Source: Bacillota bacterium (GTDB taxonomy: Bacteria; Bacillota; Clostridia; Peptostreptococcales; Acidaminobacteraceae). From it: 62,121 nt of DNA. The position numbers and the translations under genes were made by a program. Below are positions 25,272 to 32,969 of this stretch, one piece after another (the first letter of the stretch is position 1; every line of letters starts with the position of its first letter). The notes beneath the pieces are model-generated. The model worked only from the letters and a program-made list of their open reading frames with translations, ran no database searches and was not told the origin of the DNA. The DNA lies in the NCBI GenBank assembly GCA_025210655.1, contig JAOARG010000016.1:1-62121 (forward strand), given 5' to 3'.

Positions 25272-25625
25272 ATGAATACAAAAAATGTTGAAAAGTTACG
25301 TGAGAGTTTTATCTGTAGTCAAAAAGTCTTACAGGCAATCGGTGATGCTACTCGCCAAAACATCATCCTTACACTGATGGAAGCTCAATGCGGTGTAGGT
25401 ATGCGCGTAGGTGAAATCACTAAAAGAACTCACCTCTCACGACCAGCTATCTCCCACCATCTGAAGATTCTCAAAGAAGCCAACATTGTCTATATGCGTA
25501 AACATGGCACCATGAACTTTTATGGTATCGAAATCGGAGGGGGTCTTGGAGATTTGCTGAATTTAGCCAAGCACTTGGAAACTTTTACAATCGATTATAC
25601 AAACGAAAATAAGGAGAATGTCTAA
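25272..25625 (+). CDS. ArsR-type winged-helix regulator
   Basis: 117 aa from ATG 25272 (MNTKNVEKLRESF). A frame extension to 25200 would include the promoter and operator. The HTH region is VGEITKRTHLSRPAISHHLK, typical of ArsR/SmtB. I see no obvious metal-binding Cys pair such as ELCVCDL. One Cys lies before the HTH (EAQCGVGMR), so the signal may be redox or an organic compound rather than a metal. The gene ends TAATG, with the stop overlapping the ATG of the ferredoxin-nitroreductase, so the two are translationally coupled. Its base composition is richer in G and C than most neighbours. Confidence 0.85.
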   Translation: MNTKNVEKLRESFICSQKVLQAIGDATRQNIILTLMEAQCGVGMRVGEITKRTHLSRPAISHHLKILKEANIVYMRKHGTMNFYGIEIGGGLGDLLNLAKHLETFTIDYTNENKENV

Positions 25626-26419
25626 TGAAAGAGCAAGTAATTATCGATCAGGAAAAATGTATCGGATGTGGCCTATGTGTCAAAGATTGTGCGAGTCGTG
25701 TCATCATCATGGAGGATAAGAAGGCCTGTATTAGTTCACAGGCATGTATCAAATGCGGTCATTGTATCGCCATATGCCCTGTGAATGCTTTTGAGATTAC
25801 TGATTTAGATGCGGATGAAATTAAAGATCTATCTGGACTTGACATTCAACTTGCCCCAGATAAACTCCATAACGTCTTCAGATCCATGCGTACCATTCGT
25901 AGCTTTACCAATCAGGCCATTCCTAAAGAGGTCATCACAAGTATCATTGATGCAGGGCGCTACTCTAGCACTTCGACCAATCAACAAGGGGTTCGCTACA
26001 TCGTTGTTCAAAATGACATTAACCTTATCGAAGACATGATTTTAGGACGACTGGAGACCTTCAAGAAAATCTCAACGTTCGTAAGTAAGGTGAGAAAATT
26101 GAAGTACGACCTGAGTAAGTATGACCTGAGCAGAGGCTTTGTTTTTAGAAATGCACCCCTTCTCCTCATAGCAGTCTCTTCACATGAGGTAGATGGTGCT
26201 CTTGCATCAAGAAATATGGAACTCATGTCGAGAGCCCATGGTCTTGGTGGCTTACATTGTGGTATCTTTACTATAATCGGAAACCGCACTAAGAAAGTCA
26301 AGCAAGAGCTAGGATTAAGTAAGAAAGAAAAGTTCGTTGCCTGTTTAGCGCTTGGCTATCCAGCAGTTAAATATCAACGCACGGTGCCTAGACGTCAAGC
26401 CATTGTAGATTGGAGATAG
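25625..26419 (+). CDS. Ferredoxin-nitroreductase fusion flavoprotein
   Basis: 264 aa. The N-terminal 2x[4Fe-4S] ferredoxin (about 1-60) has CIGCGLCVKDC and CIKCGHCIAICP. The nitroreductase domain (about 80-264) begins MRTIRSFTNQ and includes SSTSTNQQGVRY and LHCGIFTIIGNR. This fusion is common in anaerobes. It reduces nitro-, quinone- or other electron-poor compounds using FMN, with reduced ferredoxin as likely donor. It is co-expressed with the overlapping ArsR gene, which suggests induction by its substrate. GC content is visibly higher than in the surroundings. The pair lies between direct repeats and beside an IS66 remnant, so transfer is likely. Confidence 0.88.
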   Translation: MKEQVIIDQEKCIGCGLCVKDCASRVIIMEDKKACISSQACIKCGHCIAICPVNAFEITDLDADEIKDLSGLDIQLAPDKLHNVFRSMRTIRSFTNQAIPKEVITSIIDAGRYSSTSTNQQGVRYIVVQNDINLIEDMILGRLETFKKISTFVSKVRKLKYDLSKYDLSRGFVFRNAPLLLIAVSSHEVDGALASRNMELMSRAHGLGGLHCGIFTIIGNRTKKVKQELGLSKKEKFVACLALGYPAVKYQRTVPRRQAIVDWR

Positions 26420-26525
26420 TTTCAAGATAAATGAAAGATGGTTAGATAAAAAATTTGAAATTAGAACATCAAATAATGTTAATAATACTAATTTTTCTAA
26501 AGTTTTAATAAAAGAAGAGAGTACT

Positions 26526-26648
26526 GGATATCTTCAAACTGATGGTTACGCAGGATATAGCAAGCTTTGAGTAAAACATCTAGCTTATATGCCTCATGCA
26601 AGAAGAAAATTTGTTAAAGCCCTTAAATCAGCTCCCAATATCACATAG
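26526..26648 (+). pseudogene. IS66-type transposase remnant
   Basis: One frame reads GYLQTDGYAGYSKL, stop, VKHLAYMPHARRKFVKALKS. IS66 TnpC proteins have YLQTDGYAGY followed by CWAHARRKF at this spacing, with the D of QTDGY in the DDE site. Only about 40 codons with an internal stop remain. The gap 26420-26875 also holds the right flanking repeat and an inverted GGGCTTGG/CCAAGCCC pair. Confidence 0.75.
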
Positions 26649-26734
26649 GGCTTGGCTCACCATTTTCCCGTTTATGGGGACAGACCTTCGAAAGAAATTT
26701 CCATTAGTTTTTCTATGTATCGAACAATTTTTTT

Positions 26735-26854
26735 ATGAATCTGTTGGAATTGCTAGACTTTATCAATTTCTTCATTCTAATAAATGGGAAATTATATCAG
26801 TGATAAACGGGAATTGGCGGGATTTTGAGGGGCCAAGCCCCATGGGGTATTATT
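26735..26854 (+). repeat. Flanking direct repeat, right copy
   Basis: Matches the left copy (24940-25057) over the whole length with scattered substitutions and same orientation. Left to right the copies enclose about 1.7 kb with arsR, the nitroreductase fusion and the IS66 remnant. Confidence 0.75.
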
Positions 26855-26875
26855 CTTATCTTATAAACTTAAAAT

Positions 26876-27424
26876 TTATTTATTCAAATACTCCTTCGAA
26901 ATCTCATTTATCTCTTTAAAAAGTAATCCAGTTTTCTCGGGTAAGTGCATTTTAAAATATGGATTTTTGTTCTTACTATAATAACCTAATCTTTTAACTT
27001 CACTATATTCAATTCGTAATGCACATATTGATTTAAGAGTTTTTATATCATCTTCAGAAGGTCTAATATCAATAGCGGCCTTGTTTTCTAAGTATCTCAA
27101 GAAGTCTTCTAAACCATACATATCTATAATAAACTCCCTGTTTAAAGTTTCTAAATGGCTAATAGCTCTATTTGAGAAGTATATGTAATCCTGATACTCA
27201 TCAAGTATCAGTTGAATTTCCTTGATATCAATTTTGCTATATTTTTCTTCTTTAATTAATTTTTCTTCTAGACCCTCTAAAGTAATAAAGAGAGTATTAA
27301 TATTACTTGTTAGACTATATTTAATATATTGATTTGAATCTTTTATAGGGTAAATAATAAAAGGTTTACTTAAATTAAATATTATTAACAGTACAAGTAT
27401 TAGCTTTAACCATTTACTTTTCAT
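26876..27424 (-). CDS. Hypothetical single-span membrane or exported protein
   Basis: 182 aa from ATG 27424 (MKSKWLKLILVLLIIF), with GGAG 9 nt upstream. One hydrophobic segment covers about 4-22 and could be a signal anchor. The rest is charged and helical, rich in Glu, Leu and Tyr, with two coiled-coil-like stretches and no cysteine motif. Two Cys-free repeats were looked for and not found. It does not resemble a family I know. It lies alone at the edge of the accessory region. Confidence 0.6.
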   Translation of the reverse strand: MKSKWLKLILVLLIIFNLSKPFIIYPIKDSNQYIKYSLTSNINTLFITLEGLEEKLIKEEKYSKIDIKEIQLILDEYQDYIYFSNRAISHLETLNREFIIDMYGLEDFLRYLENKAAIDIRPSEDDIKTLKSICALRIEYSEVKRLGYYSKNKNPYFKMHLPEKTGLLFKEINEISKEYLNK

Positions 27425-27543
27425 ATTTTCTAGCTCCTTTAACATTTTATCTACGAACTAATAATCATCATATATACCAACATTTTCCCTTTAATTACCA
27501 TTTTATCACTTTCCTATTTATTTACAATACCTAAATCGATTAA

Positions 27544-27798
27544 GATGAATTCAAATTCTATGTACAAGATCAAGATATGACAAAGTGGAAAGTAGTATCA
27601 GTTACAGGAAATCAAACATTCCATTTCCCTGAAGGATACATACTAAAGGCTGGAGAAACAATAAAAATAGTATCCGGGCGCGGATCAAAAGGTAACGGCA
27701 TAGATACACTAAAATGGTCAGGAAGTTACATATGGAATAATGATGGAGATCCTTGCGATCTTTATGATGGGAATGGTTTATTGATATATAGTAAATAA
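27544..27798 (+). pseudogene. Lamin-tail-domain fragment
   Basis: Open from 27544 (just after TAA) to the stop at 27796, including ATG 27577 but with no good ribosome site. It reads KWKVVSVTGNQTFHFPEGY, LKAGETIKIVSGRG, then WNNDGDPCDLYDGNG. This is the second half of a lamin-tail (LTD) domain, an immunoglobulin-like module found in bacterial surface and nuclease proteins. The N-terminal strands and any partner domains are missing, so it is a 5'-truncated remnant. Confidence 0.65.
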
Positions 27799-27883
27799 TA
27801 TATTGATTAACTCTATAAATTCTCAGATGATATAATAGCTAGGGGGATTGAATTGACTAGTTCTTAGAAAACACTTATAATGC

Positions 27884-27907
27884 GAAATCACTCTATAAGA
27901 ATGTTAT
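27884..27907 (+). repeat. Short direct repeat, left edge of phage module
   Basis: GAAATCACTCTATAAGAATG then TTAT. 22 of 24 bases match 30693-30716 and 30804-30827, in the same orientation, on the other side of the phage tail genes. Confidence 0.55.
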
Positions 27908-27919
27908 GGAATACAAATG

Positions 27920-27946
27920 AGCCATATTTCAACACGAAATATGGCT
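27920..27946 (-). terminator. Terminator of the phage tail module
   Basis: AGCCATATTTC and GAAATATGGCT form a perfect 11-bp stem with a 5-nt loop. It resembles the AGAGCC hairpins at 13161 and 22897 and lies 20 nt past the last tail gene. Confidence 0.75.
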
Positions 27947-27965
27947 ATTTTTAATATCAAGTTTA

Positions 27966-28205
27966 TTATTTTTTCTTGAAAATTCTATCAAATACATGAT
28001 TCAAAAATGGTATTTTTTTATCATCGTCAACTCTTATATCTGATTCCAAACATATTGTTGAATTTGTCTCATCTTCAAATTTTTCCTTTGTTATAAACTC
28101 GTATTGATCTACCGATATTTTTTTCAAAACTACAGCTTCTCTAATTTGATTTTTTGTTGCATACTTATTTGGATATGCAAATTGAAACCACTCATATTCA
28201 GGCAC
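27966..28205 (-). CDS. Small phage tail-module protein
   Basis: 79 aa with a GTG start at 28205, overlapping the preceding stop by one base (TAGTG). The sequence begins MPEYEWFQFAYPNKYATKNQ and ends in a basic tail (FDRIFKKK). Small proteins of this length, directly after tail-fibre genes, are common in phage and tailocin clusters (XkdX-like position). I do not recognise a specific family. Its place in a tightly packed three-gene unit is the main evidence. Confidence 0.6.
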   Translation of the reverse strand: MPEYEWFQFAYPNKYATKNQIREAVVLKKISVDQYEFITKEKFEDETNSTICLESDIRVDDDKKIPFLNHVFDRIFKKK

Positions 28206-28360
28206 TAATTTCCACCTCCAGTAAGTGTATCAACCTTTTCTTTTAGCGAATTGATTACTTCATCCTTTTTCGCATTATCAATCATTAGTGAGGATATCAT
28301 AAGCCCCATAGACTTTAATTCCTCACCAGTCTTACTTAATGGTTTTTCTACAGTTTTCAA
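28205..28360 (-). CDS. 51-residue phage tail-module protein
   Basis: TTG start at 28360, behind GGGGGAG that ends 7 nt upstream inside the tail-fibre gene. It reads MKTVEKPLSKTGEELKSMGL and ends VDTLTGGGN. The stop TAG overlaps the GTG of the next gene. It is predicted helical, with a heptad-like C-terminal half. It was not found by ordinary ATG-based calling. Coupling on both sides argues it is real. Function is unknown, perhaps tail assembly. Confidence 0.65.
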   Translation of the reverse strand: MKTVEKPLSKTGEELKSMGLMISSLMIDNAKKDEVINSLKEKVDTLTGGGN

Positions 28361-28362
28361 TC

Positions 28363-30501
28363 TTATACTCCCCCTTCAAAATAACCAACAAGTTGTGCAC
28401 CGTTATTCTCAAATTCAACTTCAATATTTGCCTCTGAGGAACTTGGTATTACTCCAGAAAGCTCTATTAGATTTTCCATTGATTTTTCTGAATATGATGT
28501 TAGATTTAGTAATACGTTGTTGTATTTTACTTTTATTTGATTTTCAATGAATAGCTCAGTATCTTTAGATAATGTTATTGGTGAACCTGATATTGTTGCT
28601 TCATAACCAGTTCCAACCACTACAGAATATTTTCCACCTTTCTTCAAATCATTTCCTTCGAAGTAATTAAACATAGGTGATGTGAAATTATCTGGTTGTT
28701 CTTTAGCAGTATTAGGTTTTGTTATATTCGATGTAGTTTCTGTTAACAACCTAATTGAATCCCCAACATTGTTTTGGCCATCTTGAACAATCCTCATATC
28801 TATACTGCCTGTTCCTTGATTATATAAGATGTATACATTACCGTTTATATCTTCAGTAATTGACATTTCCCCAGATGAAAACACAGTTGATATATCTGAC
28901 AAACTAGCAAAATTATCATCTGTATAGGTTACAATTAAGTTATAAGGGCTTGTGCTTGTATACGCAACAAATATTCGCCCTTTATCACTACCATTTGTTT
29001 TTCTATAAATAAATGGATTACTTGAACCCATCGCATTAGTTTTTATAGTTTTGTAATATACTGAACTATCTACACTCCAATTCGTAAATCCAACGATTTC
29101 AATATCTGTCCAAACATAAAGATTTGTGTTTTGAGAACCCGTATTAACTAGAAAGAAATGGACCCCTACAGAAATAACTGAGATGTGTGTAAATACATCA
29201 CCAAACTCTGCACTCCCACTGTTTAAAATATGTGATAAACCAAACACAAGAACACCATCAGTATCTAGAGTAAATTTTTTTATTTTTATTACAGTACTAT
29301 AACTCGAAGTTGTTCCATTTCTATATTTGTACGCTATTACACCATTATTTCCATCCATATCTAAAGTATGTCCATAATTATTTGTAATTCCTTTTTCAAC
29401 TAAATAACTGTCCTTTTTTATCAAGTCCAGATTATATATTGCTACATAAACATTTCCTACATTGTTATATGTAACTAATATACTCTTACTTTCTTTATGA
29501 AATGCAATAGAACCAGCTAATAAAGTTGAACTGATATTATTTTCATTTACAGATTCAACAACTTCTTCACCCTTACACTTCACAATTTTGTAGCCAAGAC
29601 CTTCTTCAAAAAAATCGAATCTATATCCTTCAGCATGGCATACACTTCGGCCTCCTAAATTTGTACTTCCAGAAACCGATAATTCTTTAGGTCTTTCAAT
29701 ATAATCAACATCAATCTTTTCAGTCCCGCCTTTTATTATATCCACATCCCTAACATTCCCCTCACCAACAATCAACTTACTCCCAACAACTAACTCATAA
29801 TTATTAGTCCTCAGTTTAAGTAAATTAGTATTAGTTGCATCTTCCTGAAGAACTGCTTTTTTTATCTCATCTAAATAGATCATCACTTTGGGTTTAGAAA
29901 TTGGAATCTTTAAACTCTTTGTTTTAAGTACTAGCTTTTGTTTTCCAGTTGCGACTACTTTCTTCTCTTCTGAGTTGTAAGTTGCTGTAGATGTTAAATC
30001 TATCCAACTGTTATCATTAAAATCTTCTATTGATATCGAGCTGCCTTCTGGAGCTGAATCAATGACTTTCTTTTCTAATAAATTTTTCACTAGCTTAACT
30101 GTCATTTCTGAGTTGCCTGATATTTTAGCTGCATTTCTTGATACTGATGCTGAAAGGTTATTTACATTATCTAAGTCTGACTGCCTGAGATTATCTATAA
30201 CAGACTTATTTGAATGAATGTGCCTTGCACTTGTATTCTCATCAACTTCCGTCTGTTCAGCCTTTCCAGTAACCGTATCCCACTTATCTAATAAGCCCTG
30301 AGTTATTTTATCCAGGACTGATTTATTCCCATGCACATGCCTAGCATTCTCATTCACTTCAATCCGCTGATCTGTTTGTGCAGCATGTTGATCTATTTTG
30401 TCCCAGTTGTCATTTAACATTGTTTTCACATCAAATTTATCTTTTAAATCGATATCTGGCTCTTTTTTATATAGCTTCAAATTAGTTGTATTTTTTGACA
30501 T
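28363..30501 (-). CDS. Phage tail fibre-like protein
   Basis: 712 aa. The N-terminus is typical of tail-fibre or receptor-binding proteins of Firmicutes phages: NLKLYKKEPDIDLKDKFDVK, then TMLNDNWDKID. Two repeats of ENARHVHGNKSVLDKI and SARHIHSNKSVIDNL (H-x-H-x-N-K) follow about 48 residues apart. The middle and C-terminal parts are beta-rich and Ser/Thr/Asn-rich, with many Y-x-x-G-type turns, as expected for a trimeric fibre or beta-propeller (TLDTDGVLVFGLS, ISTVFSSGEMSITED). No head, portal, terminase or lysis gene is nearby, so this is an orphan tail piece of a decayed prophage or tailocin. Confidence 0.75.
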   Translation of the reverse strand: MSKNTTNLKLYKKEPDIDLKDKFDVKTMLNDNWDKIDQHAAQTDQRIEVNENARHVHGNKSVLDKITQGLLDKWDTVTGKAEQTEVDENTSARHIHSNKSVIDNLRQSDLDNVNNLSASVSRNAAKISGNSEMTVKLVKNLLEKKVIDSAPEGSSISIEDFNDNSWIDLTSTATYNSEEKKVVATGKQKLVLKTKSLKIPISKPKVMIYLDEIKKAVLQEDATNTNLLKLRTNNYELVVGSKLIVGEGNVRDVDIIKGGTEKIDVDYIERPKELSVSGSTNLGGRSVCHAEGYRFDFFEEGLGYKIVKCKGEEVVESVNENNISSTLLAGSIAFHKESKSILVTYNNVGNVYVAIYNLDLIKKDSYLVEKGITNNYGHTLDMDGNNGVIAYKYRNGTTSSYSTVIKIKKFTLDTDGVLVFGLSHILNSGSAEFGDVFTHISVISVGVHFFLVNTGSQNTNLYVWTDIEIVGFTNWSVDSSVYYKTIKTNAMGSSNPFIYRKTNGSDKGRIFVAYTSTSPYNLIVTYTDDNFASLSDISTVFSSGEMSITEDINGNVYILYNQGTGSIDMRIVQDGQNNVGDSIRLLTETTSNITKPNTAKEQPDNFTSPMFNYFEGNDLKKGGKYSVVVGTGYEATISGSPITLSKDTELFIENQIKVKYNNVLLNLTSYSEKSMENLIELSGVIPSSSEANIEVEFENNGAQLVGYFEGGV

Positions 30502-30635
30502 ATCATCACTCCTCGTTTTGCAATAATAATTTTTTTATCATTCTTATGTGTATTAATGTTTAAGCCCACCTTATCCTCCTTTGTTTTTTCTTTATAAATA
30601 AAGTCCCTCTACTATTACCTCAAAATCTTTAAATA

Positions 30636-30852
30636 GTTGACATGTTTTATTAGAATACTTAGGAATTAATCATACTTTTGTCTTTTCAGGATGAAATCAC
30701 TCTATATGAATGTCATTTCTTACCGGACAAGAGGCGACTTCAAATTGTTGACATGTTTTATTTGAATACTTAAGAATTATTCATACTTTTGTCTTTTCAG
30801 GATGAAATCACTCTATATGAATGTCATTTCTTACCGGACAAGAGGCGACTTC
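30636..30852 (+). repeat. 111-bp tandem duplication
   Basis: Unit 1 starts at 30636 (GTTGACATGTTTTATT) and unit 2 at 30747. They are nearly identical through GAGGCGACTTC, with a few substitutions. Each contains the GAAATCACTCTATA motif also found at 27884. Each starts with TTGACA, which could serve as a -35 box. The gap 30502-31062 holds this repeat, a terminator and a hairpin cluster. Confidence 0.85.
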
Positions 30853-30875
30853 AATTTTGGGTCAAAAAATCAAAA

Positions 30876-30909
30876 AAGAGACTCACTTCATCTCTGAAAT
30901 AAGTCTCTT
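30876..30909. terminator. Stem-loop after the tandem repeat
   Basis: AAGAGACT and AGTCTCTT form an 8-bp stem, with AAAAAA before and AAATATT after. Orientation is unclear. Confidence 0.55.
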
Positions 30910-30929
30910 AAATATTAAATTAAAATTTC

Positions 30930-31062
30930 TCCCCAAGAGAAATCTCCACGTACGAGTTGCTAAGCAGCGGCTTGTCGAAGAAGCACGCCAGTAGCTTCTG
31001 GCTTGTCGAAGAATTTCCAATTCTGGCTGGGCTAGCAAGCTAAGCTTGCGCTAGGCAGAATA
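30930..31062. repeat. Hairpin cluster with GGCTTGTCGAAGAA linkers
   Basis: Two copies of GGCTTGTCGAAGAA lie at 30969-30982 and 31000-31013 (period 31). Hairpins alternate with them: GAAGC/GCTTC, GAATT/AATTC, CTAGCAAGC/GCTTGCGCTAG. The last stem runs into the end of the rlmD-like gene (AATATTACTTCT/AGAAGTAC-AATATT). It is locally GC-rich compared with the surroundings. No coding frame is seen. Confidence 0.6.
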
Positions 31063-32562
31063 TTACTTCTCAAGAAGTACAATATTCTCCACATGATACG
31101 TCCACGGAAACATATCAACTGGTTGTATCTTCTTCACCTTATATCCCTTATCCACCAAGAACTTAAGGTCCCTAGCCTGTGTCACTGGATTACATGAGAT
31201 ATATACTACTTTTTTCGGTGATAGTTTTACTACTGATGATAGGAATTTTTCGTCACTTCCTGATCTTGGTGGATCTAGGAATACTGCGTCTATTTTCATT
31301 CCTTCCTGGGCTACTTCTACCATGAATTCTCCGGCGTCTGCGTTGAAGAATCTTGCGTTTTTGATTTTATTTATTTTTGCATTCTTGATAGAATTCTTAA
31401 ATGCGTCTTTGTTTAGTTCTACTCCGATTACTTCTTTTACTTTTGAGCTTGCTATTAGGGAAATTGTACCGATTCCACTGTATGCATCGATGATTGTTTC
31501 TGTTCCTTTTAGATCTGCTAGCTCTATTGCTTTATTGTATAGTTTTTCTGTTTGTACTGGGTTTACTTGATAGAATGACTTTGGTGATATGTGGAACTTG
31601 TGTCCGCATAGTTGGTCTTCTATGAAGCCTTTTCCGTACATTACTTCTTCCCTGTCCCCTAATACCATTGATGTATCTTTATCATTGATATTCATGACTA
31701 CTGTTGTGATTTCTGGGTGTTTTTTAAGTAATGCTTTTATGAAGTTGTTCTTTGATGGGAATCTTCTATCTGTTACTACTAATACTAGCATTATTTCACC
31801 AGATACTTTTCCTGTTCTGATTAATGCATGTCTTAGGAATCCTACATCTCTGTCCTCTTCATATATTCTTAGCTTAAATGATTTTGCAAGATCTCTTAAT
31901 GTAAGGATTATTTCATCTGCCCTTGGATCTTGGATTATACATCTATCTATTTTTACTACTTTGTGAGAATACTCTTGATAGAATCCTGATACTATTTGTC
32001 CACCTTTAAATGTAGCAAATGTTGTATGGATTTTGTTTCTATAGTCATATGGCTGCTCCATAGAGATTAAACCAGCCACTTTTCCAAACTCTTTCATTGC
32101 TTTTCTAACTACTATTTCCTTATACTCATTTTGTCCCTTAAGACTCATGTGTTGAAGTTGACATCCACCACACTCATAGTAATATTTACACTTTGGTTTT
32201 GCTCTATCCTGTGAAGGACTAGTAATTTCTACCACCTCACAGTCTGTATATCTACCACTTCTGATTAGATTTACTTTTGCTACTTCGTCTTTAATAAGAT
32301 TTGGCACTTTAAGCATCCTGTCTTCGTGTTTTATAAGACCTCTTCCCTCATTGTCCATTCCTACACATGTAGCTTCTATTGTAGTGATTTTACCTGCTGA
32401 TTTTTTTCTAGAAAAATCTTTTTGTTTAGGATTTCTTTTTTTATAATCATTAGCTGAAAACCTTGAATTTCTTTTCTTATTATCATTATTTCCAAATTTA
32501 TTTGAACTTCTTTTTTTAGAACTATTTTTTCTTTTGTTTCCTGTTCCTCTTGACTTGTTCAT
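31063..32562 (-). CDS. 23S rRNA m5U methyltransferase (RlmD/RlmCD family) with basic N-terminal tail
   Basis: 499 aa. Residues 1-55 are a low-complexity Lys/Arg/Asn/Ser tail, unusual for the family and likely to contact RNA. A TRAM domain follows (IEATCVGMDNEGRGLIKHED). The [4Fe-4S] motif is CKYYYECGGCQLQH. SAM-binding motif I is IDAYSGIGTISL. Motif IV is FLDPPRSG, and the catalytic motif with Cys is YISCNPVTQARDL. It methylates uridine C5 in 23S rRNA, with the cysteine forming a covalent intermediate. The ATG is in a weak context (GAGGATGGTTA upstream). A multi-hairpin element lies directly upstream. Confidence 0.9.
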   Translation of the reverse strand: MNKSRGTGNKRKNSSKKRSSNKFGNNDNKKRNSRFSANDYKKRNPKQKDFSRKKSAGKITTIEATCVGMDNEGRGLIKHEDRMLKVPNLIKDEVAKVNLIRSGRYTDCEVVEITSPSQDRAKPKCKYYYECGGCQLQHMSLKGQNEYKEIVVRKAMKEFGKVAGLISMEQPYDYRNKIHTTFATFKGGQIVSGFYQEYSHKVVKIDRCIIQDPRADEIILTLRDLAKSFKLRIYEEDRDVGFLRHALIRTGKVSGEIMLVLVVTDRRFPSKNNFIKALLKKHPEITTVVMNINDKDTSMVLGDREEVMYGKGFIEDQLCGHKFHISPKSFYQVNPVQTEKLYNKAIELADLKGTETIIDAYSGIGTISLIASSKVKEVIGVELNKDAFKNSIKNAKINKIKNARFFNADAGEFMVEVAQEGMKIDAVFLDPPRSGSDEKFLSSVVKLSPKKVVYISCNPVTQARDLKFLVDKGYKVKKIQPVDMFPWTYHVENIVLLEK

Positions 32563-32664
32563 AATTAACCATCCTCAAATATTTTCTTTTCGCCCCATCT
32601 ACTTTATAAGTTATTCCTTACTAAGTCAACATATAATTATTATTTGCAATAATAATTATGACTA

Positions 32665-32936
32665 CTGAAATATCAGCAGTCTGTTAAGCAATATGTTTTC
32701 AACATATGTTAAGCAGGTGTGACCACCGTTTAGCATCCATTTACATGGTCGTTAAGCGGCATTTTTCAAATGCTGTTCAATGTAACCTTGCTCCTGCAAG
32801 CCTATTAAAATAAGTTTACACAGTAAACTATCCATGTACGATAATTTGAAAAATTATTGCTTCACAATAAGTATGCAATACTTATCGCTTAACGGGAATG
32901 AAATGACCTCTTAAGATTATGAATATTCATAATACT
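32665..32936 (-). repeat. Multi-hairpin element, class I, copy 1
   Basis: About 11 short hairpins joined by 7-nt linkers. On the plus strand the left half has GTTAAGC (32683, 32708, 32751) and GTTTAGC (32728); the right half has GCTTCAC and GCTTAAC (32887). Stems include ATATGTT/AACATAT, CCAT/ATGG, GCATTT/AAATGC, CTTGC/GCAAG, AGTTTAC/GTAAACT, ATAATTT/AAATTAT and ATAAGTAT/ATACTTAT. Its reverse complement aligns with 48723-49001 unit by unit, including non-stem words (GGTCATT..ATTCCCGTTAAGC, CGTACA..GATA). Several stems differ by paired changes. No open frame. It fills the gap between rlmD and the phosphoesterase gene. The phosphoesterase's AGGCTGT/ACAGCCT stem (32942-32963) adjoins it. I do not recognise the family. 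Confidence 0.75.
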
Positions 32937-32969
32937 CAACAAGGCTGTGCTTTTTTACAGCCTGAATTA

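Noticed and set aside
26526..26648. In-frame TGA in the IS66 fragment as a second selenocysteine
   Set aside because: It does not fall on a redox Cys position, the frame ends soon after at TAG, and the gene is only a fragment.
26596..26919. 107-codon open frame across the right flanking repeat
   Set aside because: It spans the IS66 remnant and the repeat, which also occurs at 24940 without an open frame. There is no ribosome site.
30636..30852. Two-copy repeat as a minimal CRISPR
   Set aside because: The 111-bp unit is contiguous and non-palindromic, with no spacer pattern.
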